DNA of 64,000 nucleotides, taken from Bacillus fungorum (lineage in GTDB: Bacteria; Bacillota; Bacilli; Bacillales; Bacillaceae_G). Under the pieces are notes generated by a model. It ran no database searches, was not told the origin of the DNA, and worked only from the letters and a program-made list of their open reading frames with translations. Where the stretch lies: NCBI RefSeq assembly GCF_002746455.1, contig NZ_NWUW01000001.1, positions 393,772-457,771 of the forward strand. The letters are read 5' to 3'. Numbering within the stretch: position 1 is the stretch's first letter; the number at the start of each line of letters is the position of its first letter. The position numbers were made by a program, and so were the translations under genes. Below, piece by piece: positions 30,236-36,930 of this stretch.

Positions 30236-30264
30236 AAAAAGAGAGCTAAGTGCTCTCTTTTTTT
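30236..30264 (+). terminator. Terminator of the DPG operon
   Basis: GAGAGC pairs with GCTCTC across TAAGT, with A residues before and eight T residues after. Confidence 0.8.
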
Positions 30265-30325
30265 GTTGATAAAAATTTGTTAATTTTTATCGTTGTGATT
30301 GGAAATGTTTTCTACTACAATCGAC

Positions 30326-30670
30326 TCATAACAGCTCGTTATGAGTTTTAAGGAACTTTGCATATAAAACGAGTTGTTTACAGAATTGCTCTCGTTGAGA
30401 TTCATCCAGGCCTGCGAAAACCGTTTGAATTTCATCGAGGGCATTTGCTATGTTCTTTTCATGTGGTGTGCTCGTTCTACCCATTAACGCATCAACAGAA
30501 ACACCTAAATATGTTGCAATGCGATCGAGAGTGTCGAGGTCAGGTTGATTATAGTTAATTTCTAAATTGCCAACTTGACTACGACTTAACTGCACTTTTT
30601 CACCGAACTCTGATTGAGTAAGGGAACGACTTGATCTAAACTTTTTTAAATTTTCTCCAAATGTATTCAT
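30326..30670 (-). CDS. XRE-family phage regulator (114 aa)
   Basis: The N-terminal 65 residues form an XRE helix-turn-helix (LTQSEFGEKVQLSRSQVGNLEINYNQPDLDTLDRIATYLGVSVDALMG). The C-terminal part is helical and may dimerise. It lies between the DPG operon and aimR on the opposite strand, and could control either. The upstream region repeats CATGTAT and holds AT-rich promoter sequence reading to the left. Confidence 0.8.
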   Translation of the reverse strand: MNTFGENLKKFRSSRSLTQSEFGEKVQLSRSQVGNLEINYNQPDLDTLDRIATYLGVSVDALMGRTSTPHEKNIANALDEIQTVFAGLDESQREQFCKQLVLYAKFLKTHNELL

Positions 30671-30775
30671 AGTTTTAGTATAAATACATGAGAATTTTTA
30701 GACTATACATGTCACTAAATTTGTCTTTATAATAGTAAATATCACGTAAATTGACATTCGAACAAAAAACATATA

Positions 30776-30787
30776 GAACAAACGTTC
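30776..30787. promoter_or_regulatory. LexA (DinR)-type SOS box
   Basis: GAACAAACGTTC fits the Gram-positive LexA core GAAC-N4-GTTC exactly. It lies 20 bases after TTGACA at 30751-30756, so it overlaps where a plus-strand promoter toward aimR would be. Whether a promoter is active here is not shown by sequence. Confidence 0.5.
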
Positions 30788-30911
30788 TTTTGGTGGTAAA
30801 ATATTCTTAATGAAAAATAGAATTTTTGAAAAAAACTTTCTCAACATGATTTGACCATAATCAGGACGAACATTCTAAATCTTATGATAAACTGAATTTA
30901 GCGAAAGAAGG

Positions 30912-31004
30912 AATAAAAAAAGACCCACGGTGTTATAGATGTGAGGCCACACAGCTATAACATTTAACCCTAGCCTAGATAGGGAAAGTTTCCATGAGTC
31001 AGTA
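30912..31004 (-). ncRNA. Candidate minus-strand small RNA antisense to the aimR leader
   Basis: Read on the minus strand, TTTACA (31033-31028) and TACTAT (31011-31006) or TATACT form a promoter. The RNA would begin near 31002 with GACTCATGG, contain two hairpins (CCCTA/TAGGG and TGTTATAG/CTATAACA), close with CCGTGGGTC pairing back to GACTCATGG, and end in a T run. No coding frame explains this. The ending CCGTGGGTCTTTTT recurs at 33912-33926. Confidence 0.5.
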
Positions 31005-31107
31005 CATAGTATAGCATACTTCATAAGTGTAAAGAAAATTATGATTCATTTTCCTATTGAGAAAAAAGGGATATGTTTTGGGTTCTGATTTGGGAGGGAA
31101 TTTTAGA

Positions 31108-32253
31108 ATGAAGAGCTTTATCAAGAACTTACAGGAGCATATCAATTATCTTAAGTTGGATGTTGGTACATTAGCTAAAAAAGCAGAGATTGATAGAACT
31201 AATCTTAATAGGATTTTAAATGGGAAAATTAAAGAAATGAAGTTGGAGTCATTCTTATTAATTGCTCCCGACTTGTATCCAAATTGGAAGGAACGTAGAA
31301 AGAAAATTAGAGAATTTATATTGCTTTGCCAGAGTGATTTAAACATAAAAAAGGCACTGTCTTACTGCCAAACAGTCGGTGAGTATCAATTAATGAAAAA
31401 ATTAATTAAAAAACATATTAGCAGCGATAAAAAAGGGAAAATAAACAAATATCTACATTTGTATGATTTATATAATCAAAGAAATTTGAACAAATTAGAA
31501 GGAGAAGAATTGCAAAGGAAATTAGATGAATTACCATACTCTAAAAATGTAGACTATCAAATAATAGTAGACATGTTACATGGGTTTGCGCTGTATGATA
31601 GTAGTAATTTCATGGCTATGGTCCCGTATTCTAAAAAGATCGATCAAAACTTACCATTAGTAGAGAATGCATTTATAAAAAAACATTTGGATTTGCAACA
31701 TGATGATCGTAAGTCTCATATTAATTTGTTTAGTAATAAAATAAAAGAATGCAGGGACATTTGTAATAGTATAATAAAATCCGCTCCGGAAGATTCAGTT
31801 ATAAAGGCTAAATCGTTGAGTTGCTTAGGGGAGTCTTTTATACTTGAAAATCCTTTTCAAGCGGAAACGTACTTTTTGGAAAGCCTAAAATTAATAAAAA
31901 GCTTAGGTATTACTACTTATAGTAGAATGTATCGTGCAGTTCATAGCACATTAGCTTTTTTGCGAATTGAGTATGGAATAAATGTAGATAAAATAGATTG
32001 GGATTTTGTAGGAGAAGCGGAAAAAGCTTTCTTTGATGCTAAATTTGGTTCAGGAGTTAAAGCTAGAGCTTATTTTGAAGACTTAAAAAAACAAGGAAAA
32101 ACTTTGTCCGCATTTAAATTATATTATTTATTTTTTGTAGATAGAAATGATATAATGGTTCTCAAAGAGGCTTTAGAAAAATTCGCTAATAATGGGAATG
32201 TATTCTATTCAAATTTGGTAACACGTCTTTTAATTAAAGAGGGAGTGAAGTAG
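31108..32253 (+). CDS. aimR: AimR-family arbitrium receptor
   Basis: AimR is the phage communication receptor that binds DNA until the AimP peptide accumulates and is imported, at which point lysogeny is favoured. The 381-residue protein has an N-terminal helix-turn-helix (about residues 1-60, with VGTLAKKAEIDRTNLNRILNGKI), then an all-helical TPR-like superhelix, the family's layout and length. The ATG at 31108 follows GGGAGGG; an earlier in-frame TTG lacks a site. A tiny secreted-peptide gene follows immediately, which supports the call. Sequence is divergent from SPbeta AimR as I remember it. Confidence 0.85.
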   Translation: MKSFIKNLQEHINYLKLDVGTLAKKAEIDRTNLNRILNGKIKEMKLESFLLIAPDLYPNWKERRKKIREFILLCQSDLNIKKALSYCQTVGEYQLMKKLIKKHISSDKKGKINKYLHLYDLYNQRNLNKLEGEELQRKLDELPYSKNVDYQIIVDMLHGFALYDSSNFMAMVPYSKKIDQNLPLVENAFIKKHLDLQHDDRKSHINLFSNKIKECRDICNSIIKSAPEDSVIKAKSLSCLGESFILENPFQAETYFLESLKLIKSLGITTYSRMYRAVHSTLAFLRIEYGINVDKIDWDFVGEAEKAFFDAKFGSGVKARAYFEDLKKQGKTLSAFKLYYLFFVDRNDIMVLKEALEKFANNGNVFYSNLVTRLLIKEGVK

Positions 32254-32254
32254 G

Positions 32255-32389
32255 TTGAAAAAAGTTATTCTTACAATGATATGTGTTTTAGGACTACTAG
32301 GAGTAGTTGAACAAAACAAATATACTTCACAAGCACATTCAAGTAAAGTAGAAACTACATATCTAATGGTTGATCCAGGAACTCATTAG
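32255..32389 (+). CDS. aimP: AimP pre-pro-peptide, predicted signal VDPGTH
   Basis: The 44-residue product has a lysine start, a hydrophobic signal core (VILTMICVLGLLGVV), a polar linker and C-terminus LMVDPGTH. In arbitrium systems the exported precursor is cut to release a C-terminal peptide of about six residues, here VDPGTH if the rule holds. The TTG start lies seven bases after GGGAGTG, one base beyond the aimR stop, so both are co-transcribed. The ending differs from the RGA-type peptides of SPbeta-group phages. Confidence 0.8.
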   Translation: MKKVILTMICVLGLLGVVEQNKYTSQAHSSKVETTYLMVDPGTH

Positions 32390-32408
32390 AAATTTATAAA
32401 TTATTTTT

Positions 32409-32446
32409 CAAGACGCTACTACTAAGTAGCGTCTTGAGTGCTTTTT
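32409..32446 (+). terminator. Terminator between aimP and the aimX position
   Basis: CAAGACGCTACT pairs perfectly with AGTAGCGTCTTG across ACTA, then AGTGCTTTTT follows. Its position is where arbitrium phages regulate read-through into aimX. Confidence 0.75.
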
Positions 32447-32454
32447 AAGGGGTA

Positions 32455-32484
32455 TGCATTTTTGAAAAACGTTACAAAAATGCA
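32455..32484. promoter_or_regulatory. Perfect inverted repeat downstream of aimP, candidate AimR site
   Basis: TGCATTTTTG and CAAAAATGCA are ten-base perfect inverted arms spaced by ten bases, between the aimP terminator and the next ORF. AimR is a dimer that binds inverted boxes in this interval in related systems. No promoter elements are clear. Confidence 0.45.
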
Positions 32485-32531
32485 CAGTTTGTTAAAAAAA
32501 TCACATAATTATTGGGATGGAGGAGTTCGTA

Positions 32532-32714
32532 TTGTTAATAAGTGGCGAAGAAAAAATAAAATCCATGATTAAATATTTATTAGGGGATAAAGTCTCAGAA
32601 AATGACACTCTTCATGCTTTGAAAGAAATACATAAACAAGGATTCATTACTGATAATGAATTAAGTGAAGTCATGCAGCAAATGGAACCAAAAAAAGGAC
32701 TAGCCTCATGCTAA
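32532..32714 (+). CDS. Small acidic protein in the aimX position (60 aa)
   Basis: This 60-residue helical protein (LISGEEKIKSMIKYLLGDKVSEND...) has no known domain. TGGAGGAG at 32518-32525 points to a TTG start at 32532; the in-frame ATG at 32517 lies inside that site. It sits where aimX is found in other arbitrium loci. Its last codons lie inside a terminator. The locus could also act as an RNA. Confidence 0.5.
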   Translation: MLISGEEKIKSMIKYLLGDKVSENDTLHALKEIHKQGFITDNELSEVMQQMEPKKGLASC

Positions 32715-32724
32715 TCCTTTTTTT
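32691..32724. terminator. Bidirectional terminator after the aim locus
   Basis: AAAAGGACTAGC pairs with GCTAATCCTTTT with one mismatch. T runs on both strands serve the aim locus and the convergent repressor. Confidence 0.75.
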
Positions 32725-33067
32725 CTTGTTTTAACATTCTTTGGATAGCTACTTCTAAAAGCGCTTTGACGCTTTCGATTTCCTCAGGAGACAGCTTTCT
32801 TCCATCCCAATGCAATTCATCACTTTCAAATATTTCTTTTATATTATTGCTACTTTTAATGGAATTATCGCTTTTCCCGAATAAGTAATCAATGGGAACA
32901 TTGAAGAAATCAGCTAATTTTTCAATGTTCTCACGTGAGGGGATTTTTGTCCCTTTTTCATATTTGGAAATAGTTTGCTTGCTCACACCAATATTTTCGC
33001 CTATTTTTTCTTGTGTTAGTTTTCGTTCTTTTCTTAACTCGAATATTCTCTCCCCTATGATATTCAT
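32711..33067 (-). CDS. CI-like XRE repressor (118 aa)
   Basis: The N-terminal 65 residues are a strong XRE helix-turn-helix (LTQEKIGENIGVSKQTISKYEKGTKIPSRENIEKLADFFNVPIDYLFGK). A helical C-terminus (SPEEIESVKALLEVAIQRML) probably mediates dimerisation. There is no LexA-like peptidase domain, so induction is not by RecA self-cleavage. It diverges from a Cro-like gene over a region with two copies of a 17-bp operator, the standard immunity layout. Confidence 0.85.
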   Translation of the reverse strand: MNIIGERIFELRKERKLTQEKIGENIGVSKQTISKYEKGTKIPSRENIEKLADFFNVPIDYLFGKSDNSIKSSNNIKEIFESDELHWDGRKLSPEEIESVKALLEVAIQRMLKQEKKD

Positions 33068-33124
33068 CTATAACATCCTTTCGCGCTACTTGTAAAAAAG
33101 TATCTAGTTTAAATGTAACAATGA

Positions 33125-33141
33125 GTAGCCCTAATGGCAAC
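33125..33141. promoter_or_regulatory. Phage operator copy 1
   Basis: GTAGCCCTAATGGCAAC is a near-palindrome (GTWGCC-N5-GGCWAC). It lies between the divergent repressor and Cro-like genes, near the repressor promoter. Confidence 0.65.
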
Positions 33142-33175
33142 GTAAAAATAAAAAATAAATTTTTGAAAATAAAAA

Positions 33176-33192
33176 GTTGCCTTTAGGGCTAC
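33176..33192. promoter_or_regulatory. Phage operator copy 2
   Basis: GTTGCCTTTAGGGCTAC is the same site in the opposite orientation as copy 1, close to the promoter of the Cro-like gene. Confidence 0.65.
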
Positions 33193-33235
33193 TTTTGGTT
33201 ATACTAAGTTTAGAAGTTGAAGGTGGTGACTTAAA

Positions 33236-33430
33236 ATGCTAAATACACAACGAATTAAATCTCTAAGACAAAAAAATGGTTATTCTTTAGAATACGTTTC
33301 AAAGGCTTTAGGTCTGAAATTCAAACGTTCTTATCATAACGTTGAAAAAGGAGAATCAGGATTATCAGTAGAGAAACTAAAAAAACTTTCGGAACTTTAT
33401 GGTGTATCGATCAGTGATCTAATAAAGTGA
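33236..33430 (+). CDS. Cro-like XRE regulator (64 aa)
   Basis: The whole 64-residue protein is one XRE helix-turn-helix (RIKSLRQKNGYSLEYVSKALGLKFKRSYHNVEKGESGLS). It is the first gene of the rightward early operon, as Cro is in lambda-like phages. AAGGTGGTG precedes the ATG. A third operator follows its stop codon. Confidence 0.8.
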   Translation: MLNTQRIKSLRQKNGYSLEYVSKALGLKFKRSYHNVEKGESGLSVEKLKKLSELYGVSISDLIK

Positions 33431-33453
33431 GAGAGATTTTTTTTACAACTTAA

Positions 33454-33470
33454 GTCGCCTTTAAGGCTAC
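33454..33470. promoter_or_regulatory. Phage operator copy 3
   Basis: GTCGCCTTTAAGGCTAC matches the other two copies except for two bases. It lies between the Cro-like and excisionase-like genes and may control a second early promoter. Confidence 0.6.
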
Positions 33471-33538
33471 AATCGAGACGACGTTATAAGATAGTGTATC
33501 CATATTTAAACTTAAAAAAATGATTGGAGTGAAAAAAC

Positions 33539-33739
33539 ATGTACCAAATTAAACAACTACCATTTTCACTGAAAGCGGAGGATGTACAGGAATTCTTAAA
33601 TATTTCTCGATCAGCCGCATACGCACTTATGAAGAGAAAGGACTTCCCAACAATTGTAATTGGAAAAAGCAAACGCGTTAAAGCGGAAGACTTTCTTAAA
33701 TGGGTAGAAGCACAAAAGGTGGGAACAAATGCTAGTTAA
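33539..33739 (+). CDS. Excisionase-like HTH DNA-binding protein (66 aa)
   Basis: The 66 residues match the small MerR/excisionase helix-turn-helix type (LKAEDVQEFLNISRSAAYALMKRKDFPTIVIGKSKRVKAEDFLKWVE). Such proteins bend DNA at attachment sites or act as regulators. Its place in the early operon, away from int, leaves both roles open. Confidence 0.75.
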   Translation: MYQIKQLPFSLKAEDVQEFLNISRSAAYALMKRKDFPTIVIGKSKRVKAEDFLKWVEAQKVGTNAS

Positions 33740-33795
33740 AATAGAATTTCAGGTTTTTAACAAAATTACCGTTTGATAAATAAGGAGGTGATCTA

Positions 33796-33987
33796 GTGGA
33801 AGATACAACATCATTAGTAGCATTCGCAATGTTTATCGCATTTAGTGTGTTGCTACTCTACATTACTTATGAACCGATAAAAAGATGGGCTTGGAGTGAC
33901 GTAAAACAAAATAAAAAGACCCACGGCAATGGGTCCTTTCAAAAAAAACAAGTTGCTATAAGTATACCACGGAAAACAGGGAAATAG
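33796..33987 (+). CDS. Small single-helix membrane protein (63 aa)
   Basis: One membrane helix (LVAFAMFIAFSVLLLYITY, residues about 6-24) is followed by a basic, tryptophan-containing tail. The GTG start is preceded by AAGGAGGTGATC, a full match to the 16S rRNA 3' end. The 3' part carries a minus-strand terminator and promoter (33912-33968). A tiny membrane protein, very strong ribosome site and antisense RNA recall type I toxins such as TxpA or BsrG, but there is no direct proof. Confidence 0.6.
   Translation: MEDTTSLVAFAMFIAFSVLLLYITYEPIKRWAWSDVKQNKKTHGNGSFQKKQVAISIPRKTGK
33912..33956 (-). ncRNA. Candidate short antisense RNA within the small membrane-protein gene
   Basis: On the minus strand TATACT near 33964 is followed by a short leader, the hairpin GACCCATTGCCGTGGGTC (33935-33918) and a T run. 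It would overlap codons for the tail of the membrane protein. Its 3' end repeats that of the candidate RNA at 30912. Confidence 0.4.
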
Positions 33988-34018
33988 CACATTGGTTTTA
34001 TGAAAAGGAGTGAAGGCT

Positions 34019-35089
34019 ATGAACAACAAGGTATTACAAATAGGTCAAATAAATTTCCGTGGCAATGTTATAGATCATGGATGGTTTAAAACACTCACGT
34101 TAGATAATGGCAAACCTAATATTGTTGCAATTACTATCTTAGGGGAATTCGTTTATTGGTATAAACCTACTGAAGTAAGAAGTGAAGAGTCTAGTCAAGT
34201 TCAATACAAGCAAAAGTTCAAGGCAGACATGCTCCAAAAAAGTTATCAACAATTAGCCGATTCATTTGGATTTACAAAAAGGCAAGTAAAAGAAGCGTGT
34301 GATTTTTTAAAAGAACGTGGTCTTATAAAAATTGAATTTAGGACGATTGTTGTTAACGGGACAAGGTGCAATAACGTTATGTATGTCGAACCTATACCTG
34401 AAATGATTCAAAAAATATCCGTTATGTATTGGGGGAATGACACCCCTCCTACTTTAAAACGTAATAGGGCTGTTACATCAGAGAGTAAGAGGGTCTTACG
34501 TTCTAAAGGAACACCCTCTTACAACGAAACGGAAGAGCCTCTTACATTAGAACGTAAGACAAATACAGAGATTACTACAAATATTACTACAGAGATTACT
34601 ACAAATATAAATGATGATGATAATGCCGCTTCAACTCAGAAATTAATTGATCAAGAATTTAAAATCAGTTACAACTTTTTACTTAAAAAGGGTATTCCGT
34701 TAAGTGAAATTGCAATACAAGAATTAGGTGAGTTTTGCGATAGATTCGGTAATGAATTAATTACTCACGCTGTTAATAAAGCAATTGATGAAAATGTACC
34801 AAAGTGGAGATATATCCGTAGTATTTTAAGTAGTTGGGAAAAGGCAAAAGTAAAAACATTAGATGATGTTGCTGTTTTAGATACTCGATTTGAAATGAGT
34901 AAGCAAAATAAAAAGCGTACTGGCAAAGGCTTTGTTAACCGAACTGAAACTGTACCAGATTGGCTTCATCAGCAGGATAAGCCTGAACCAATGCCACAAC
35001 CGCAGCAAACTCCAAGCGATGATATCGAAGAAAACAAGAAACGTCTTGATGAGATTTTAAACAAATATAAAAATACTAAGGGGGAGTAA
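34019..35089 (+). CDS. Phage replication protein with DnaD-like C-terminal domain
   Basis: The N-terminal part looks like a winged helix (LQKSYQQLADSFGFTKRQVKEACDFLKERGLIKIEFR). A threonine-rich linker (about 180-200) leads to a DnaD/conserved phage C-terminal domain (ISYNFLLKKGIPLSEIAIQELGEFCDRFG... VPKWRYIRSILSSWEKAKV). It probably binds the phage origin and recruits host helicase loaders. The ATG at 34019 follows AAAAGGAGTG; a GTG at 34010 overlaps that site. Length is 356 residues. Confidence 0.78.
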   Translation: MNNKVLQIGQINFRGNVIDHGWFKTLTLDNGKPNIVAITILGEFVYWYKPTEVRSEESSQVQYKQKFKADMLQKSYQQLADSFGFTKRQVKEACDFLKERGLIKIEFRTIVVNGTRCNNVMYVEPIPEMIQKISVMYWGNDTPPTLKRNRAVTSESKRVLRSKGTPSYNETEEPLTLERKTNTEITTNITTEITTNINDDDNAASTQKLIDQEFKISYNFLLKKGIPLSEIAIQELGEFCDRFGNELITHAVNKAIDENVPKWRYIRSILSSWEKAKVKTLDDVAVLDTRFEMSKQNKKRTGKGFVNRTETVPDWLHQQDKPEPMPQPQQTPSDDIEENKKRLDEILNKYKNTKGE

Positions 35090-35092
35090 GGT

Positions 35093-35578
35093 ATGAAAAA
35101 AGTTCCGGTTGATAAAAAGCGAGCTCTCATAGATTTCCTGTTAAGGAACGTCTTATCAAAAGGTGATGAAGGTTATCGCCTTTTATATACATTCAATAAA
35201 TATGACCATTTCGCAGAGCGAGTTCAATTTGTAGAAGATGCTAAGGCGTATGCATATGCAATTAAAGTTTCAGAAGAATCTTTAGGGGATAACGAGTTCT
35301 TATTTTTTAAACGTGATGAAATTGTTATGAGTAGTTTCAGTGCATTTGAACATTTTGACGAGAATAGAGAGGACACAATTTACATTCAAATAAATTTCAC
35401 AGGAAAATACAGCAATAAATTGTATCTGGAAGTAGTTGAAAATGATGACTGTACATTAACGCCATATCTTAATGAAGAAGATTATGTTGAAATTGATCGA
35501 TTGCTTAAATACCAACTTATAGATTATGCACTTGATACAAAAAATGAAGAAATGTTTCGTGAACTAGTTTCAAATTAA
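35093..35578 (+). CDS. YpiB-like (UPF0302) protein
   Basis: This 161-residue protein resembles the Bacillus YpiB family in its start (KKVPVDKKRALIDFLLRN), in FVEDAKAYAYAIKVSEE and in EDTIYIQINFTGKYSNKLYLEVVE. The family has no known activity. A prophage copy next to a replication gene suggests a DNA metabolism or host-takeover role, which is only a guess. It starts three bases after the previous gene. Confidence 0.55.
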   Translation: MKKVPVDKKRALIDFLLRNVLSKGDEGYRLLYTFNKYDHFAERVQFVEDAKAYAYAIKVSEESLGDNEFLFFKRDEIVMSSFSAFEHFDENREDTIYIQINFTGKYSNKLYLEVVENDDCTLTPYLNEEDYVEIDRLLKYQLIDYALDTKNEEMFRELVSN

Positions 35579-35591
35579 GGGGGAGTTAATA

Positions 35592-35870
35592 ATGAAGAAC
35601 ACAGGTGTAGCAAGAAAAGTGGATGAGCTAGGGCGTGTAGTAATTCCGGTAGAGTTACGCAGAACTTTGGGGATAGCTGAAGGAACAGCACTAGAATTTC
35701 ATGTTGAGAGTGAAAACATTGTTTTAAGAAAACAAGAAAAGTCATGCTTAGTAACAGGTAAGGTTTCTGAATCAAACATGGAATTGTTGGATGGTCGAAT
35801 GTTTTTGAGCAAGGAAGGGGCAACTGAATTGCTGGACATTCTTGAAAAGAGTGTGAAGGTACATGCCTAA
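35592..35870 (+). CDS. AbrB-family transition-state regulator paralogue
   Basis: The N-terminal swapped-hairpin DNA-binding domain (GVARKVDELGRVVIPVELRRTLGIAEG) is almost identical to host AbrB. The C-terminal multimerisation half follows the AbrB pattern (CLVTGKVSESNMELLDGRMFLSKEGA). AbrB represses stationary-phase genes in Bacillus. A prophage copy may regulate phage genes or interfere with host AbrB. It uses AAGGGGGAG and overlaps the next gene by eight bases. Confidence 0.88.
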   Translation: MKNTGVARKVDELGRVVIPVELRRTLGIAEGTALEFHVESENIVLRKQEKSCLVTGKVSESNMELLDGRMFLSKEGATELLDILEKSVKVHA

Positions 35871-36222
35871 ACAGCTAAATATTTTTGAAGTTGAGCCATC
35901 CATTTGTGAATTCGATGTAATGAAAGCAAATGTGAAAAGAGGAACTGGACGCACTACATATGCAGATGTACGCGTTCATGTTCCAAAGAATGCAAAGTGT
36001 ACGGATGAGTTACCACGCACAACAAAACAAGATGATCGCTATGACATCTTCGAACAATATGTAATGGCAATTTGGAGATTTCAACGAGCTGTAGATAAGT
36101 TTTTTAGTTGGGATACAGCGGAAGAGTTGTGTAAGGCGGCAAGGGATAAAAAAGAAATAATTCCAGTGCGGGTTTATTTAGGAAGTGGCTTTAAACCTGA
36201 TGTTGTCGAGTACATGCGGTAG
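35863..36222 (+). CDS. Phage protein of unknown function (119 aa)
   Basis: I do not recognise it. The soluble protein contains VKRGTGRTTYADVRVHVPKNAKC and a tryptophan-bearing helix (YVMAIWRFQRAVDKFFSW). It overlaps the AbrB gene, which suggests coupled translation. No catalytic motif is visible. Confidence 0.6.
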   Translation: MPKQLNIFEVEPSICEFDVMKANVKRGTGRTTYADVRVHVPKNAKCTDELPRTTKQDDRYDIFEQYVMAIWRFQRAVDKFFSWDTAEELCKAARDKKEIIPVRVYLGSGFKPDVVEYMR

Positions 36223-36240
36223 TAAAAGGGAGAGGGACAT

Positions 36241-36405
36241 ATGAAAAAAGAGATTGATGTTACAAATAATAAACTTCTTGTGGTAAATGATGGTGAAGTC
36301 CTTTCATTCAATCCACCAGAAAGTGGTTTTGGTGAACAAGTTGTAATTTGGGTAAATGGTAAGGTTGGTCATGTTAAAACTACTTCTAATGAAAAGATAA
36401 ATTAA
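36241..36405 (+). CDS. XtrA/YqaO-like small phage protein (54 aa)
   Basis: This short gene follows GGGAGAGGGACAT. The product MKKEIDVTNNK...VNGKVGHVKTTSNEKIN has the strand-rich shape and ending GKVxxVKT of the XtrA/YqaO family found in early regions of PBSX- and skin-like elements. Function is unknown. The match is from memory and short. Confidence 0.5.
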   Translation: MKKEIDVTNNKLLVVNDGEVLSFNPPESGFGEQVVIWVNGKVGHVKTTSNEKIN

Positions 36406-36430
36406 CTAGTTTTTAAAGGGAGTGTTTGAA

Positions 36431-36904
36431 ATGTCGGCTTTTAAAGTGCATATCGCTTTAGAAGAAGTGGATTTCTTATGGGATCAAAGAGAGGTGTTCC
36501 AATTCCGGGAGCTTTGGAAAAATAATCACACTCTTTTAGAGATTTCTAAAAAACTTAAAAGAAAGCAAATTGAAGTAGCAGCACTTATTATAGATCAAGT
36601 TGACAAATTTAAAATCCATAATCGGAAAATGGGTTTAGGGAAAATCGGTGAAAAGAGTATTCGGAATAAAAAGAAAAAAGAAATACCGCCATACGTGTAT
36701 ATCGCTTTGGAAGAAGTGAATTTCATTTGGAAGGAGGAAGATATAAAGCGTTTTAAGGATTTATGGAAAAAACGATTTAACGTTGAAGATATAGCAAACA
36801 GGCTTGGAAGACATCAAATAGAAATAGCGGCATTAATACTTGATCAGTTTGGTTTAGAGTACATGCTAAATAGTTTGATAAAAACAGAAAAACGGGTTTC
36901 TTAA
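36431..36904 (+). CDS. Phage protein with internal tandem duplication (157 aa)
   Basis: Two copies of a 50-residue helical unit are visible: VHIALEEVDFLW...IEVAALIIDQV and VYIALEEVNFIW...IEIAALILDQF. They are joined by a basic linker (RNKKKKEIPP). Each unit includes a helix-turn-helix-like stretch (LLEISKKLKRKQIEVAAL; VEDIANRLGRHQIEIAAL), so it may bind DNA with both halves. The ATG at 36431 follows AAAGGGAGTG. Confidence 0.62.
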   Translation: MSAFKVHIALEEVDFLWDQREVFQFRELWKNNHTLLEISKKLKRKQIEVAALIIDQVDKFKIHNRKMGLGKIGEKSIRNKKKKEIPPYVYIALEEVNFIWKEEDIKRFKDLWKKRFNVEDIANRLGRHQIEIAALILDQFGLEYMLNSLIKTEKRVS

Positions 36905-36930
36905 TTAAATTGTTGAAGGAGCGAATAAAA

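Noticed and set aside
32455..32484. Inverted repeat after aimP as a second terminator
   Set aside because: The arms are separated by ten bases and are themselves A/T rich without a following T run; a binding site fits better.
34540..34620. ACAAATATTACTAC tandem repeat as an iteron origin
   Set aside because: It lies within the threonine-rich linker of the replication protein and is explained by coding repeats, although an origin inside the gene is not excluded.
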